DNA from: Deltaproteobacteria bacterium
GTDB taxonomy: Bacteria; Myxococcota_A; UBA9042; DTJE01
Length of the DNA: 8,901 bases
Direction: 5' to 3'
Assembly (NCBI GenBank): GCA_013151875.1
Contig: JAADHL010000118.1
Location: 16,663 to 25,563 of the forward strand
The translations under genes and the position numbers were made by a program. Shown here one piece after another: positions 1 to 5,907 of the stretch. The notes beneath the pieces were generated by a model. The model was not told the DNA's origin, made no database searches, and was given only the letters and a program-made list of their open reading frames with translations. Position 1 is the stretch's first letter. Every line of letters begins with the position of its first letter.

Positions 1-323
1 CCGTCCGCGATCGGGGGGGCGAAGGTCAGTGTGATCGAACCACCGTTTCCCAGGGAAACGACGTCCGCTGAATCGCCTTTTGCTGGTCCGAGGGCGCGCT
101 CGGGGGTCCGCCATCGGTCGTCCAGGTCGGCGCCGTAGGACACCGGCGATACGTATCCGGTCGCCCACCCCTGGATCGCGGGATCGTCCTTGTAGATCGC
201 CGTCGAGCCATCCTGCCCCGCGGCAGGGGGATAGGTCTCAAGTACCGGGCACCCACCTTCAACCGGCTCAACGCCGCATCCGGCCAGCAGCACAAGTAAG
301 ATCGGCAGGTATCTGGGTGTCAT
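1..323 (-). CDS. Surface lipoprotein, 'cell surface protein' type, N-terminal part (3' end outside window)
   Basis: The frame from the ATG at 323 stays open for 107 codons to the window edge. The N terminus is a lipoprotein signal: MTPRYLPILLVLLAGC, with the lipobox LAGC and Cys16 as the predicted lipidated residue. The mature part runs through an ALGPA element (about residues 77-81) into DVVSLGNGGSITLTF (87-101) and APPIADG at the edge. From memory, this VSLGxGGSIxLxF...PIxDG signature marks a family of exported 'cell surface proteins' in many Gram-negative phyla, usually followed by a GPGxDFxVFEN-like stretch, which would lie outside the window. A weak Shine-Dalgarno, GGGAG, lies 10 nt upstream (334-338 on the plus strand). 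The gene diverges from the cobalamin-riboswitch transcript, so a role in corrinoid capture is a reasonable inference but is not shown. Coding and lipobox calls are firm; family membership is moderately sure. Confidence 0.72.
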   Translation of the reverse strand, partial: MTPRYLPILLVLLAGCGVEPVEGGCPVLETYPPAAGQDGSTAIYKDDPAIQGWATGYVSPVSYGADLDDRWRTPERALGPAKGDSADVVSLGNGGSITLTFAPPIAD

Positions 324-356
324 GGAAAGCACGCTCCCGTGGGTTGAGTTTCCGAC

Positions 357-372
357 AAAAGGATACCCTTTT
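357..372 (-). other. Small inverted repeat in the leader of the leftward lipoprotein gene
   Basis: AAAAGG at 357-362 and CCTTTT at 367-372 are perfect inverted repeats around a 4-nt loop. The element lies 34 nt upstream of the leftward ATG, probably in the 5' leader of that mRNA. It could be a leader hairpin or a protein-binding site. The stem is A/T-heavy and no U-tract suits a terminator, so no function is assigned. Confidence 0.3.
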
Positions 373-393
373 CTTCGTCTCATGACTGCCCCG

Positions 394-406
394 CCATCGA
401 CGATGG
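394..406. promoter_or_regulatory. 13-bp palindrome in the divergent intergenic region, possible operator
   Basis: CCATCGACGATGG is a perfect 6-bp inverted repeat around one central base. It sits 18 bp upstream of the proposed -35 box of the riboswitch transcript and within the control region shared with the leftward gene, where a regulator could act on both promoters. Only the symmetry and position support this. Confidence 0.3.
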
Positions 407-423
407 ACAATCCGCGCGTGGAC

Positions 424-453
424 TTGACTCCCAACACCCCATCGCGATACAAG
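424..453 (+). promoter_or_regulatory. Probable sigma70-type promoter of the cobalamin riboswitch transcript
   Basis: The -35 box is TTGACT (424-429, 5 of 6 matches to TTGACA) and the -10 box is TACAAG (448-453, 4 of 6 matches to TATAAT), with an 18-bp spacer. The expected transcription start is about 460, which is the base where the 5' strand of the riboswitch closing stem begins. This independent agreement raises confidence. The start is predicted, not measured. Confidence 0.55.
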
Positions 454-459
454 ATTCAT

Positions 460-608
460 GGCCGTCGGAGCAGGAATCCGGTTCAATGCCGGGACTGCCC
501 CCGCAACTGTATCCGGGGACGAACCCAGATCCGCCACTGGCGTCGGGCGACGCCGGGAAGGCCTGGGGGAGGGCGATCCGGGAGTCAGGACACTGCATTC
601 CGCCGGCC
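460..608 (+). promoter_or_regulatory. Cobalamin (adenosylcobalamin-type) riboswitch aptamer
   Basis: The sequence carries the ordered conserved blocks of the cobalamin riboswitch: GCAGGAATCCGGT (about 470-482), the GCCGGGACTGCCCCCGCAACTGT core (about 488-510), GCCACTGG (533-540), CGGGAAGGC (554-562) and GGGAGTCAGGA (580-590). A perfect hairpin (539-544 with 549-554, loop GGGC) separates the GCCACTG and GGGAAGGC blocks, as in the family. A closing stem pairs 460-468 (GGCCGTCGG) with 600-608 (CCGCCGGCC), with one mismatch in nine. The RNA binds a B12 coenzyme and normally represses the downstream gene when the ligand is abundant. Its target is the lipoprotein gene starting at 774. It reads only plus-strand transcripts, so it cannot act directly on the leftward lipoprotein. 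Confidence 0.93.
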
Positions 609-736
609 TGGCGCTCTCCGAATCCTTTGCGCGCTGGATGCATGCGAATGATTCGGGGCTGTTTCGGGTGGAAACGGATGCGACCGGCCCCACGAACATC
701 AATGCTCAAGGCGGAACGTTCAAACGGCACGGCAAC
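609..736 (+). promoter_or_regulatory. Riboswitch expression platform with alternative stems
   Basis: This long leader follows the aptamer. One stem pairs 616-624 with 650-658 (CTCCGAATC with GATTCGGGG, one G-T pair). A competing stem uses part of the same segment: 655-659 (GGGGC) with 687-691 (GCCCC), enclosing a GTTTC/GAAAC hairpin (661-665 with 671-675). The two arrangements are mutually exclusive, as expected of a switching platform. No stem is followed by a strong U-tract, so control at the level of translation looks more likely than transcription termination. The pairings were found by eye and their energies were not calculated. Confidence 0.4.
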
Positions 737-768
737 AACTCCTTCCACCCATCACACTCAAGGAGGTT
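737..768 (+). promoter_or_regulatory. Shine-Dalgarno-masking hairpin before the B12-regulated lipoprotein
   Basis: AACTCCTT (737-744) can pair with AAGGAGGTT (760-768), eight pairs with one bulged G, across a 15-nt loop. The 3' arm contains the strong Shine-Dalgarno AAGGAGG (760-766), 7 nt before the ATG at 774. Formation would hide the ribosome binding site. Sequestering hairpins of this sort are the usual off-state of translational cobalamin riboswitches, so this is probably the output element of the aptamer upstream. Confidence 0.55.
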
Positions 769-773
769 CCTTC

Positions 774-1280
774 ATGAAGATCCAACACAAGTCTTTCGGT
801 CCAGCCGCAACACTGCTCGGGGTTCTGGCGGTGATGGCGTGGGTGGGATGCGGAAACGACTCGGGCACTGGGCAACCTGATGTCCCCTCTGCGGACGTTA
901 CGTCGGACGTTGCCGTGGACGCTTCGAGCGCGGACCTGGCAATCGCGGGAAGCTGGGTCGACGACTTCGGCGGCACGCACCTGATCACAAACGACACATG
1001 GACCATGGGCGCGTCCATGTCGGGGGTGTTCCACATCACCAGTTACGACAACGATTCCCACTACATCATCGCGCACAACGACGACGCGAACCAGTTCAGC
1101 CCTGGGCTGTACAGCCGTTTCGACTGGACGTTCTTCGACCAGGTTCTGTACTTTTGCCAGTCTTCGTTCGACGCGAAAACAGAGGACCAGGCCCTGGCCA
1201 CCGCCGCCGCGGACCCGACCGATCCAACCGCGGGCGGATGCGGCGGCTTTCCCTGGTCCAAGCTGACCCCCGCCACGTAA
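774..1280 (+). CDS. Small lipoprotein under cobalamin riboswitch control, function unknown
   Basis: The product is a 168-aa exported protein. The ATG at 774 is fixed by AAGGAGG 7 nt upstream; the open frame extends further 5' but only through the riboswitch. Residues 1-26 form a lipoprotein signal (hydrophobic stretch about 11-25) ending WVGC, with Cys26 lipidated; Trp at -3 is atypical. Residues 27-55 are an acidic, Asp/Ser-rich tether. The folded part (about 56-168) is rich in aromatics, His and Asn, with WVDDFGGTH (61-69), YDNDSHYIIAHND (91-103), SRFDWTF (114-120), two cysteines (128 and 156) that could form a disulfide, and GGCGGFPWSKLTP near the end. I do not recognise a named family. 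The riboswitch implies expression when cobalamin is scarce, so a surface role in corrinoid binding or uptake is the best inference, by analogy with the unrelated BtuG and BtuH lipoproteins of Bacteroidetes. A B12-sparing role is also possible. Confidence 0.88.
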   Translation: MKIQHKSFGPAATLLGVLAVMAWVGCGNDSGTGQPDVPSADVTSDVAVDASSADLAIAGSWVDDFGGTHLITNDTWTMGASMSGVFHITSYDNDSHYIIAHNDDANQFSPGLYSRFDWTFFDQVLYFCQSSFDAKTEDQALATAAADPTDPTAGGCGGFPWSKLTPAT

Positions 1281-1290
1281 AGACTGACGC

Positions 1291-1309
1291 CGGCCCGCCT
1301 CCGCGGCCG
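1291..1309. terminator. Weak GC hairpin between convergent genes
   Basis: CGGCC (1291-1295) and GGCCG (1305-1309) form a 5-bp stem with a 9-nt loop in the 31-bp gap between the stop codons of two converging genes. Position favours a shared terminator, but there is no U-tract on either strand, so this is weak. Confidence 0.2.
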
Positions 1310-1311
1310 CC

Positions 1312-3699
1312 TCAAACCGCGACATTCCACACGAGTTCCGGGGCCGGACGGGCCACGTAATAGCCTTGGGCGTAGTCCACGCCTATGTCCTTCAGCACTT
1401 CCAAAATATCGGCGTTTTCCACGAACTCGGCCACGGTCTCGATGCCCATGCCCATGCACACCTCCACCATAGCCTTGACGAACCTGCGGTCAGCCCTGTC
1501 CTTGTCGATGCTCTTTACGAAAGAGCCGTCTATCTTGACCATGTCAACAGGCAGGGCCTTGAGGTACGTAAAGGATGCAAATCCCACCCCGAAGTCGTCC
1601 AGCGCGAAGCGGCAGCCCTTTGCCTTGATGTCGCGCATGAACGCAGCGGCCACGTCGAGGTCCCTCACGGCCTGGGTTTCCGTCAGCTCGAACACTAGTG
1701 AACCTGGCGAATCCAAGACGCAGGCCACCTTGTCCTTGATGAATGCGAGGAAATCGACGTCGGCCATATCCTTACCCGAGAGGTTCACGGCGAACGAAGC
1801 CTCTTTTCCTTTCTTTCTGACGCCGTGAAGCACATCGAGGGTGCGCTCCAGTATCGCCCGATCGATCCTACCCACCAGCCCAAATGTCTCCGCCGTATCG
1901 ATGAACATCCAGGGGGTCTGGTATTCGCCCTGTTCGTCCCGCATCCTGGCCAGGGCCTCGAAATGGTGGATCTTGTTGTTGCGCAGGTCCAGAATGGGCT
2001 GAAAAAACGGTATAAAGCGGTCTTCGTCGAGCGCCTTGACTATATTGTCCCTCTGGCGCAGGCGCAGGCGCTGGTCCTCGATGTCCCTGTCCTCGTTGCT
2101 GAACATGTGCACGCGGTTACGCCCTTTCTCCTTGGCGCGAAAAAGGGCCGCGTCCGCACGTGATACCAGGTCCGTGACCTCGGTTCCGTGTTCCGGAAAC
2201 AGGGCCACCCCCAAGCTTATCGTGCATTGTTCGATATGGCCCGTTTTGCTTCCGTAGGCTTCCACGCCAAGCCGGATCGCCTCGGAGAGTTCCAGCGCCT
2301 TCTCTGCGTCCAGTCCGGGCACAAAGGCCGCGTACTCATCACCATACATACGGGCCACCAGGGGTTCGCCATCGGCCGAGGCGGTAAGTTCCCGCAGGAT
2401 CCCCTCGAACTTGCGGGCCACCTCGTTCAGTATTTCGTCTCCTCGACTGTGCCCCATCCCCTCGTTGATGACCCTGAAGTTGTCCAGATCAGCCAGGATC
2501 AATACACCGCGCCCCCTTCCCCCGCGGTTGCGCTGGACCCAGTCCTGAAGCCCTTCAAGCAGGCCTCTGCGGTTTAGAAGTCCGCTTACCTTTTCGTGCG
2601 TGGCAAGAAACCTCTCCCGCCTTTCGGCTTTTTGTCGCTGCGTCAGGTCCTCCTGCACAGCCATGTAGCCCACGACCCGCCCGCTGTCGTCCACCACGGG
2701 CGTGATGACCGCTTTGACGTCGAAGAGCCGGCCTTCCTTGCTCTTGTTCGTGATCACGCCACGCCAGATCCCGCCGGACTCCAAGGTAGACCACATGTCC
2801 TTGTAGACCTCGTCCGGAATCGTTCCGCTCTTCATGACCGCGGGCGTCTTTCCCAGCACCTCCTTCACGGTATAACCGGTGACTTTCTCGAACATCCTGT
2901 TCGCGTACCGGATATTTCCCTTCACGTCGGTCAGAAACACGATGCTCGTGCTGTGTTCCAGGGCCTCGGCCAGCATAAGGTACCTGTCCTCTATTTCTTT
3001 CTTTTCCGTGATGTCCAGGACGGTGCCCACGACGCTTGACGGCCTTCCTTCTTCATCGTTTTCCATTTCGCCGAACCAGCGGAGCCATCGCACGGCCCCA
3101 TCGTCTTTGCGGACAATCCGGTATTCAACAATGTCGAGGCCCCCAGTACGAGCCGCCTCCTCCACAGCCTGGATGGCCGTGTCACGATCATCGGGATGGA
3201 CGCAAGCCAGCAGATTGTCGTAGGTCGGTGTGAATTCGCCCGGGTCCTGCCCGAAGAGCCGGTACAGTTCCTTGGAACACTCCACTTCCCCATCCCTCGA
3301 CATGTCCCATTTCCAGGAGCCCATGCCGGCCGAGCGTTCCGCCCTTTCGAACAGGTCGATGACCCGTTTCATAGAGGTTTCGCGTTCCCTGATGGCCTTG
3401 GACATGCGCTCGAACGTCATCTCCAGGGCGGCGATCCCGTCAAGGCGGGACGTATCGGGCGCGGTCTCGTGGATGGAAGCCAGTGCCGCAGTCTTCCGGT
3501 TCAGCCTGGCGATGGGTCTGGCCACCAGCCACCTGATGGCCGCCGTGGCCGCGAGTCCAATCGGCACGACCGTCGCGGCGATGTAGATCACGACATGTTC
3601 GTAGTCCTGTGTGACCAGAAGCACCGTCAGCACAGCGGCGCAGGGCACCAGCGCGGCCAGCACAACCTTGCTTGCGTAGGAAAGACGAACCCGGCTCAT
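1312..3699 (-). CDS. Membrane PAS-PAS-GGDEF-EAL protein, probable c-di-GMP phosphodiesterase
   Basis: The product (795 aa) has two N-terminal membrane segments (about 10-30 and 37-60), a helical linker, PAS domains at about 125-236 and 243-355, GGDEF at about 365-535 and EAL at about 545-790. The EAL domain keeps every residue needed for c-di-GMP hydrolysis: E581 (EAL), N639, E671, D701-D702 (DDFG), K722, E758 and Q778. Their spacing (58, 32, 30, 20, 36 residues) matches that known for RocR, and loop-6 E674 is present. The GGDEF signature is degenerate, YGDEY (452-456), and the RxxD inhibitory site is absent. The GGDEF domain is therefore probably inactive or only a GTP sensor, and the protein mainly a phosphodiesterase, its PAS domains probably sensing a ligand or redox state. 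The ATG at 3699 follows GAGGT by 7 nt, and the gene has its own promoter just upstream. Confidence 0.93.
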   Translation of the reverse strand: MSRVRLSYASKVVLAALVPCAAVLTVLLVTQDYEHVVIYIAATVVPIGLAATAAIRWLVARPIARLNRKTAALASIHETAPDTSRLDGIAALEMTFERMSKAIRERETSMKRVIDLFERAERSAGMGSWKWDMSRDGEVECSKELYRLFGQDPGEFTPTYDNLLACVHPDDRDTAIQAVEEAARTGGLDIVEYRIVRKDDGAVRWLRWFGEMENDEEGRPSSVVGTVLDITEKKEIEDRYLMLAEALEHSTSIVFLTDVKGNIRYANRMFEKVTGYTVKEVLGKTPAVMKSGTIPDEVYKDMWSTLESGGIWRGVITNKSKEGRLFDVKAVITPVVDDSGRVVGYMAVQEDLTQRQKAERRERFLATHEKVSGLLNRRGLLEGLQDWVQRNRGGRGRGVLILADLDNFRVINEGMGHSRGDEILNEVARKFEGILRELTASADGEPLVARMYGDEYAAFVPGLDAEKALELSEAIRLGVEAYGSKTGHIEQCTISLGVALFPEHGTEVTDLVSRADAALFRAKEKGRNRVHMFSNEDRDIEDQRLRLRQRDNIVKALDEDRFIPFFQPILDLRNNKIHHFEALARMRDEQGEYQTPWMFIDTAETFGLVGRIDRAILERTLDVLHGVRKKGKEASFAVNLSGKDMADVDFLAFIKDKVACVLDSPGSLVFELTETQAVRDLDVAAAFMRDIKAKGCRFALDDFGVGFASFTYLKALPVDMVKIDGSFVKSIDKDRADRRFVKAMVEVCMGMGIETVAEFVENADILEVLKDIGVDYAQGYYVARPAPELVWNVAV

Positions 3700-3750
3700 G
3701 AAGATACCTCGAATAATGACATCCTAGATTAGCTTCAAAAAATCAGATGT

Positions 3751-3779
3751 ATTTTATCTTGGAAATCTAAAATATACAA
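3751..3779 (-). promoter_or_regulatory. Sigma70-like promoter of the PAS-GGDEF-EAL gene
   Basis: On the minus strand, TTGTAT (-35, 3774-3779) and TAAAAT (-10, 3751-3756, 5 of 6 matches) are separated by exactly 17 bp, inside a markedly AT-rich stretch of an otherwise GC-rich window. The predicted start near 3744 gives a leader of about 45 nt. That leader begins ACATC and contains a complementary GATGT further on, a possible short stem. No riboswitch signature is visible in it. Confidence 0.6.
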
Positions 3780-3786
3780 GATTACG

Positions 3787-3803
3787 CGCTCGGCACTCGA
3801 GCG
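3787..3803 (-). terminator. Possible weak terminator hairpin after the PAS-GGDEF gene
   Basis: CGCTCG (3787-3792) and CGAGCG (3798-3803) form a perfect 6-bp stem with a 5-nt loop, 35 nt past the stop codon of the PAS-GGDEF gene. Read on the minus strand it is followed by a T-rich but interrupted stretch (3757-3779). A GGGC/GCCC stem precedes it. This could separate the two c-di-GMP genes, but read-through is equally possible. Confidence 0.35.
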
Positions 3804-3838
3804 GGGGCTTCCGGCCCACGAAACATTAACGACGCCGT

Positions 3839-4795
3839 CTACTGGATCGGTTTCGCCTTGAAGGACGAGTCCTCGCGGTCCTGTTTCTGCTCGTACATTT
3901 TGGCGTCGGCGCGCTTGAGCAGTTCCTCGATGCCGCACGGACGCTTCGGGTCGTAACGGGTCACGCCTATACAGCACGACAACAGGTATTCGCGCCCCGC
4001 TGCGGCGTTGCGGGCCTCGATGTTCTTGTATATGCGGTCAACCACTCGGGCCGCGCTGGTGGTATCCAGCGTGATCACGGCAAACTCGTCGCCGCCTATA
4101 CGCGCGGCCACATCCGATATACGCATGGTCTTGTTCAGGACCTGCGAAAACTCCTCCAGGGCCTTGTCACCCATGTGATGGCCCAGGTTGTCGTTGATCC
4201 ACTTCATCCCGTCCACGTCCGCGAACAGGACCAGCAGCCCGTTTCCGTTACGATCCGCATGCTTCAGACGCTTGCGTCCGAGTGTCATGAACCCGCGCCT
4301 GTTGAACAGGCCGGTCAGTTCGTCCACCATGGACAGGGCGCGCAGCTCCTTCTGTGTCTGGATCAGATCGGTCACGTCGGTCAGGGCCGCCACGTAGAAG
4401 TGCGAATCCGCGTTCCCCTCATGCCAGGCCGAAACGCTCACGCGGCACCACCTGCTGATGCCCCCGTGCCGATTGAAGCGTGCTTCCGTCTGGATCTTGT
4501 CGACGATACCCCCATGCATTTCACCCAGGAGTCGGGATACGGCCTTGACGTCCTCGCTGTGAACGGCATCGGTCAGGGACATGTGCAGGGTGCCGGGGCC
4601 GGCGCCCACGATATCCATGAAGGACGGATTGGCCTCGATCACTCCGCCTCTGGCGTCCATCAGACAGACGCCCACAGGAGAGTGCTCGAATAGTCCCGCG
4701 AACAGACGCGCACGGTCGGCCGACAGTTCCTCGTCCGTGGTTTTCCTGCGGGCCGACGACCTGCCCCCCAGTCCGATGTGCGGGCCTTCACTCAT
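3839..4795 (-). CDS. Soluble PAS-GGDEF diguanylate cyclase
   Basis: The product (318 aa) should make c-di-GMP from two GTP. No membrane segment is visible, so it is probably cytoplasmic. A PAS domain (about 31-143) precedes a GGDEF domain (about 155-305). The active site is canonical: GGDEF at 234-238, metal-binding region FADVDGMKWIND (191-202), and DELTGLFNRR (158-167) at the domain start. RISD (225-228), five residues before GGDEF, is an intact RxxD inhibitory site, so product feedback is expected. The frame is open up to 5011, but the start at 4795 is preferred: GGAG lies 6 nt upstream, the PAS domain begins shortly after, and the longer version would translate a tandem repeat and a probable promoter. 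It is the upstream neighbour, on the same strand, of the phosphodiesterase gene, suggesting opposing enzymes of one signalling module. Confidence 0.92.
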   Translation of the reverse strand: MSEGPHIGLGGRSSARRKTTDEELSADRARLFAGLFEHSPVGVCLMDARGGVIEANPSFMDIVGAGPGTLHMSLTDAVHSEDVKAVSRLLGEMHGGIVDKIQTEARFNRHGGISRWCRVSVSAWHEGNADSHFYVAALTDVTDLIQTQKELRALSMVDELTGLFNRRGFMTLGRKRLKHADRNGNGLLVLFADVDGMKWINDNLGHHMGDKALEEFSQVLNKTMRISDVAARIGGDEFAVITLDTTSAARVVDRIYKNIEARNAAAGREYLLSCCIGVTRYDPKRPCGIEELLKRADAKMYEQKQDREDSSFKAKPIQ

Positions 4796-4813
4796 GCATT
4801 GCTCCAATCGTTT

Positions 4814-4842
4814 GATATTCCACGGGATCAGTCCGTTGTCAA
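4814..4842 (-). promoter_or_regulatory. Candidate promoter of the diguanylate cyclase gene
   Basis: On the minus strand a perfect -35 box TTGACA (4837-4842) is followed after 17 bp by AATATC (4814-4819), a poor -10 with 3 of 6 matches. It would give a leader of only about a dozen bases, just including the Shine-Dalgarno. A partly symmetric ACGG...CCGT element (about 4822-4836) fills the spacer and could bind a regulator. The weak -10 limits confidence. Confidence 0.35.
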
Positions 4843-4932
4843 GAATTTTACCGATGGAGTTCCCCCAAGATTCATGAGGCAAACAGCAAGAGTCCCGATT
4901 CCGGCGGTGCCGGTATCCAGCAACCGCGTTTA

Positions 4933-4968
4933 CGTACCCGAGTCCGTACCCGTGCCCGTACCCGTACC
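4933..4968. repeat. Hexanucleotide tandem repeat, six units
   Basis: Six consecutive 6-bp units follow the pattern CGTACC. Units 1, 3, 5 and 6 are identical, unit 2 is CGAGTC and unit 4 is CGTGCC. The array lies between divergent genes and is not part of either chosen coding sequence. In one minus-strand frame it reads as Gly-Tyr dipeptides and in one plus-strand frame as Val-Pro dipeptides, a by-product of the 6-bp period. Arrays like this can vary in copy number by slippage. Confidence 0.8.
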
Positions 4969-5141
4969 AGTCAACGAAACTTGTAGTTTCCCGATAAACC
5001 CAAATGTTCAATCGCTTCTACGTTTCACCGGTCGATTTTTTTGGGGGTCCTGTTTTACCGGACACGCGGCACCCAGGGTTCGGAAGTGATTGACTTTATG
5101 GTCGCCCGGCGCGAAGGTTGGTCAGTAATGAGGCGCGGCGG

Positions 5142-5819
5142 ATGAAAAGAGAAACAACCGAAAAGATGTATGCGCGGGCGGCTGGACGCTATGATCGGCG
5201 CCTCGAATTCTGGTTTGGGCGCGTCCTCCGGATCGAGGGCTGGCGAGAGAGAGCGGTGGAGGCGCTGGGGCCGCTGACCGGCCGGACCGTGCTGGACGTT
5301 GGGTGCGGGACGGGCGCCAACCTGCCCTTGCTGGTCCAGCGAGTGGGTCCCGAGGGACGCGTGATCGGGGTGGACACAACCCCGGAGATGCTGGAACTCG
5401 CCCGCGAGCGCGTTCGGCGTTCCGGCTGGACCAATGTGGACCTGCGCCGCGGCGATGCCGTGACCCTCGACGCTGTGAACGAGAGGGTGGACGCTGTCCT
5501 GTCCACTTACTGCCTGGGCATTGTTTCGGACCTGGACGCGACACTGCGGCGGATTTCATCCGTGCTGGAACCTGGTGGTCGCCTGGCGATCCTGGATTTC
5601 CCGCGCACGCGCCCCGACAGCGGCCCCGTGCGCCTCCTGCACCCGATCTACAGCGCGCTGCTCCAGGCGTGGGGCATCACGTCCGCCGAGGACCTGGACG
5701 ACGAGGCCCAGCGCCGCAAGTGGAACCAGGCCCGCAAGGTTCTGAACGAGGTGTTCACGGACGTGCGTGAAAAGCCGTTTCTGTGGGGGCTGTTCATGCT
5801 GCTGACGGCCCGCCGGTAG
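5142..5819 (+). CDS. Class I SAM-dependent methyltransferase, UbiE-like
   Basis: The product (225 aa) has the Rossmann-fold SAM-binding motifs: VLDVGCGTGANL (50-61, motif I), GVDTTPEMLELA (76-87, with acidic D78 expected to hold the SAM ribose), RRGDA (102-106), and LEPGGRLAILDFPR (142-155) for the post-catalytic strand. The N-terminal MYARAAGRYDRR resembles the start of UbiE/COQ5-type quinone methyltransferases and related lipid or small-molecule methyltransferases. The substrate cannot be assigned. The ATG at 5142 is chosen because GAGG lies 8 nt upstream. A TTG at 5118 would add eight residues (MVSNEARR) and is less likely, its upstream AAGG being directly adjacent. The gene stands alone on its strand, between the diguanylate cyclase gene behind and the converging deiminase gene ahead, so context gives no pathway. 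Confidence 0.88.
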   Translation: MKRETTEKMYARAAGRYDRRLEFWFGRVLRIEGWRERAVEALGPLTGRTVLDVGCGTGANLPLLVQRVGPEGRVIGVDTTPEMLELARERVRRSGWTNVDLRRGDAVTLDAVNERVDAVLSTYCLGIVSDLDATLRRISSVLEPGGRLAILDFPRTRPDSGPVRLLHPIYSALLQAWGITSAEDLDDEAQRRKWNQARKVLNEVFTDVREKPFLWGLFMLLTARR

Positions 5820-5907
5820 GACCCCTGCGGCTGCATGGCCTTCATGTCGCGTACGGCAACAAATAGTCCGGACTGGGTGTGAGCTTGGGTGCGAGCCTGG
5901 TCATGGT

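Larger units (their letters stand above)
4796..5141. other. 346-bp divergent intergenic region
   Basis: This gap separates the leftward diguanylate cyclase gene from the rightward methyltransferase gene. It holds a possible minus-strand promoter (4814-4842), a hexanucleotide tandem repeat (4933-4968) and an AT-rich stretch with a run of seven T (5035-5041). It also has a TTGACT hexamer at 5090-5095 without a convincing -10 partner. No convincing gene, tRNA or known RNA was seen. Confidence 0.6.

Noticed and set aside
486..773. 5' extension of the lipoprotein frame from an ATG at 486
   Set aside because: It would translate the cobalamin aptamer and platform. The ATG at 774 has a strong Shine-Dalgarno and a signal peptide directly after it.
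720..1325. 201-codon minus-strand ORF
   Set aside because: Antisense to the riboswitch-controlled lipoprotein; Arg- and Gly-rich composition typical of a GC-rich shadow frame.
2052..2072. Short repeat of GGCGCA-like units
   Set aside because: It encodes the Arg/Leu/Gln-rich helix linking GGDEF and EAL and is explained by the protein sequence.
4796..5011. N-terminal extension of the diguanylate cyclase to 5011
   Set aside because: The extra 72 residues are a translated hexamer repeat plus low-complexity sequence, cross a probable promoter, and lack any domain. The start at 4795 has a well-placed ribosome binding site.
5029..5060. CCGGT...ACCGG stem around a T-run as a terminator
   Set aside because: Only five pairs with a loop of over 20 nt, and the T-run lies inside the loop rather than after the stem.
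5865..5874. AGTCCGGACT palindrome between the methyltransferase and deiminase genes
   Set aside because: A perfect 10-bp palindrome, but it lies between convergent stop codons, has no loop for a hairpin and no U-tract, so neither operator nor terminator is supported.
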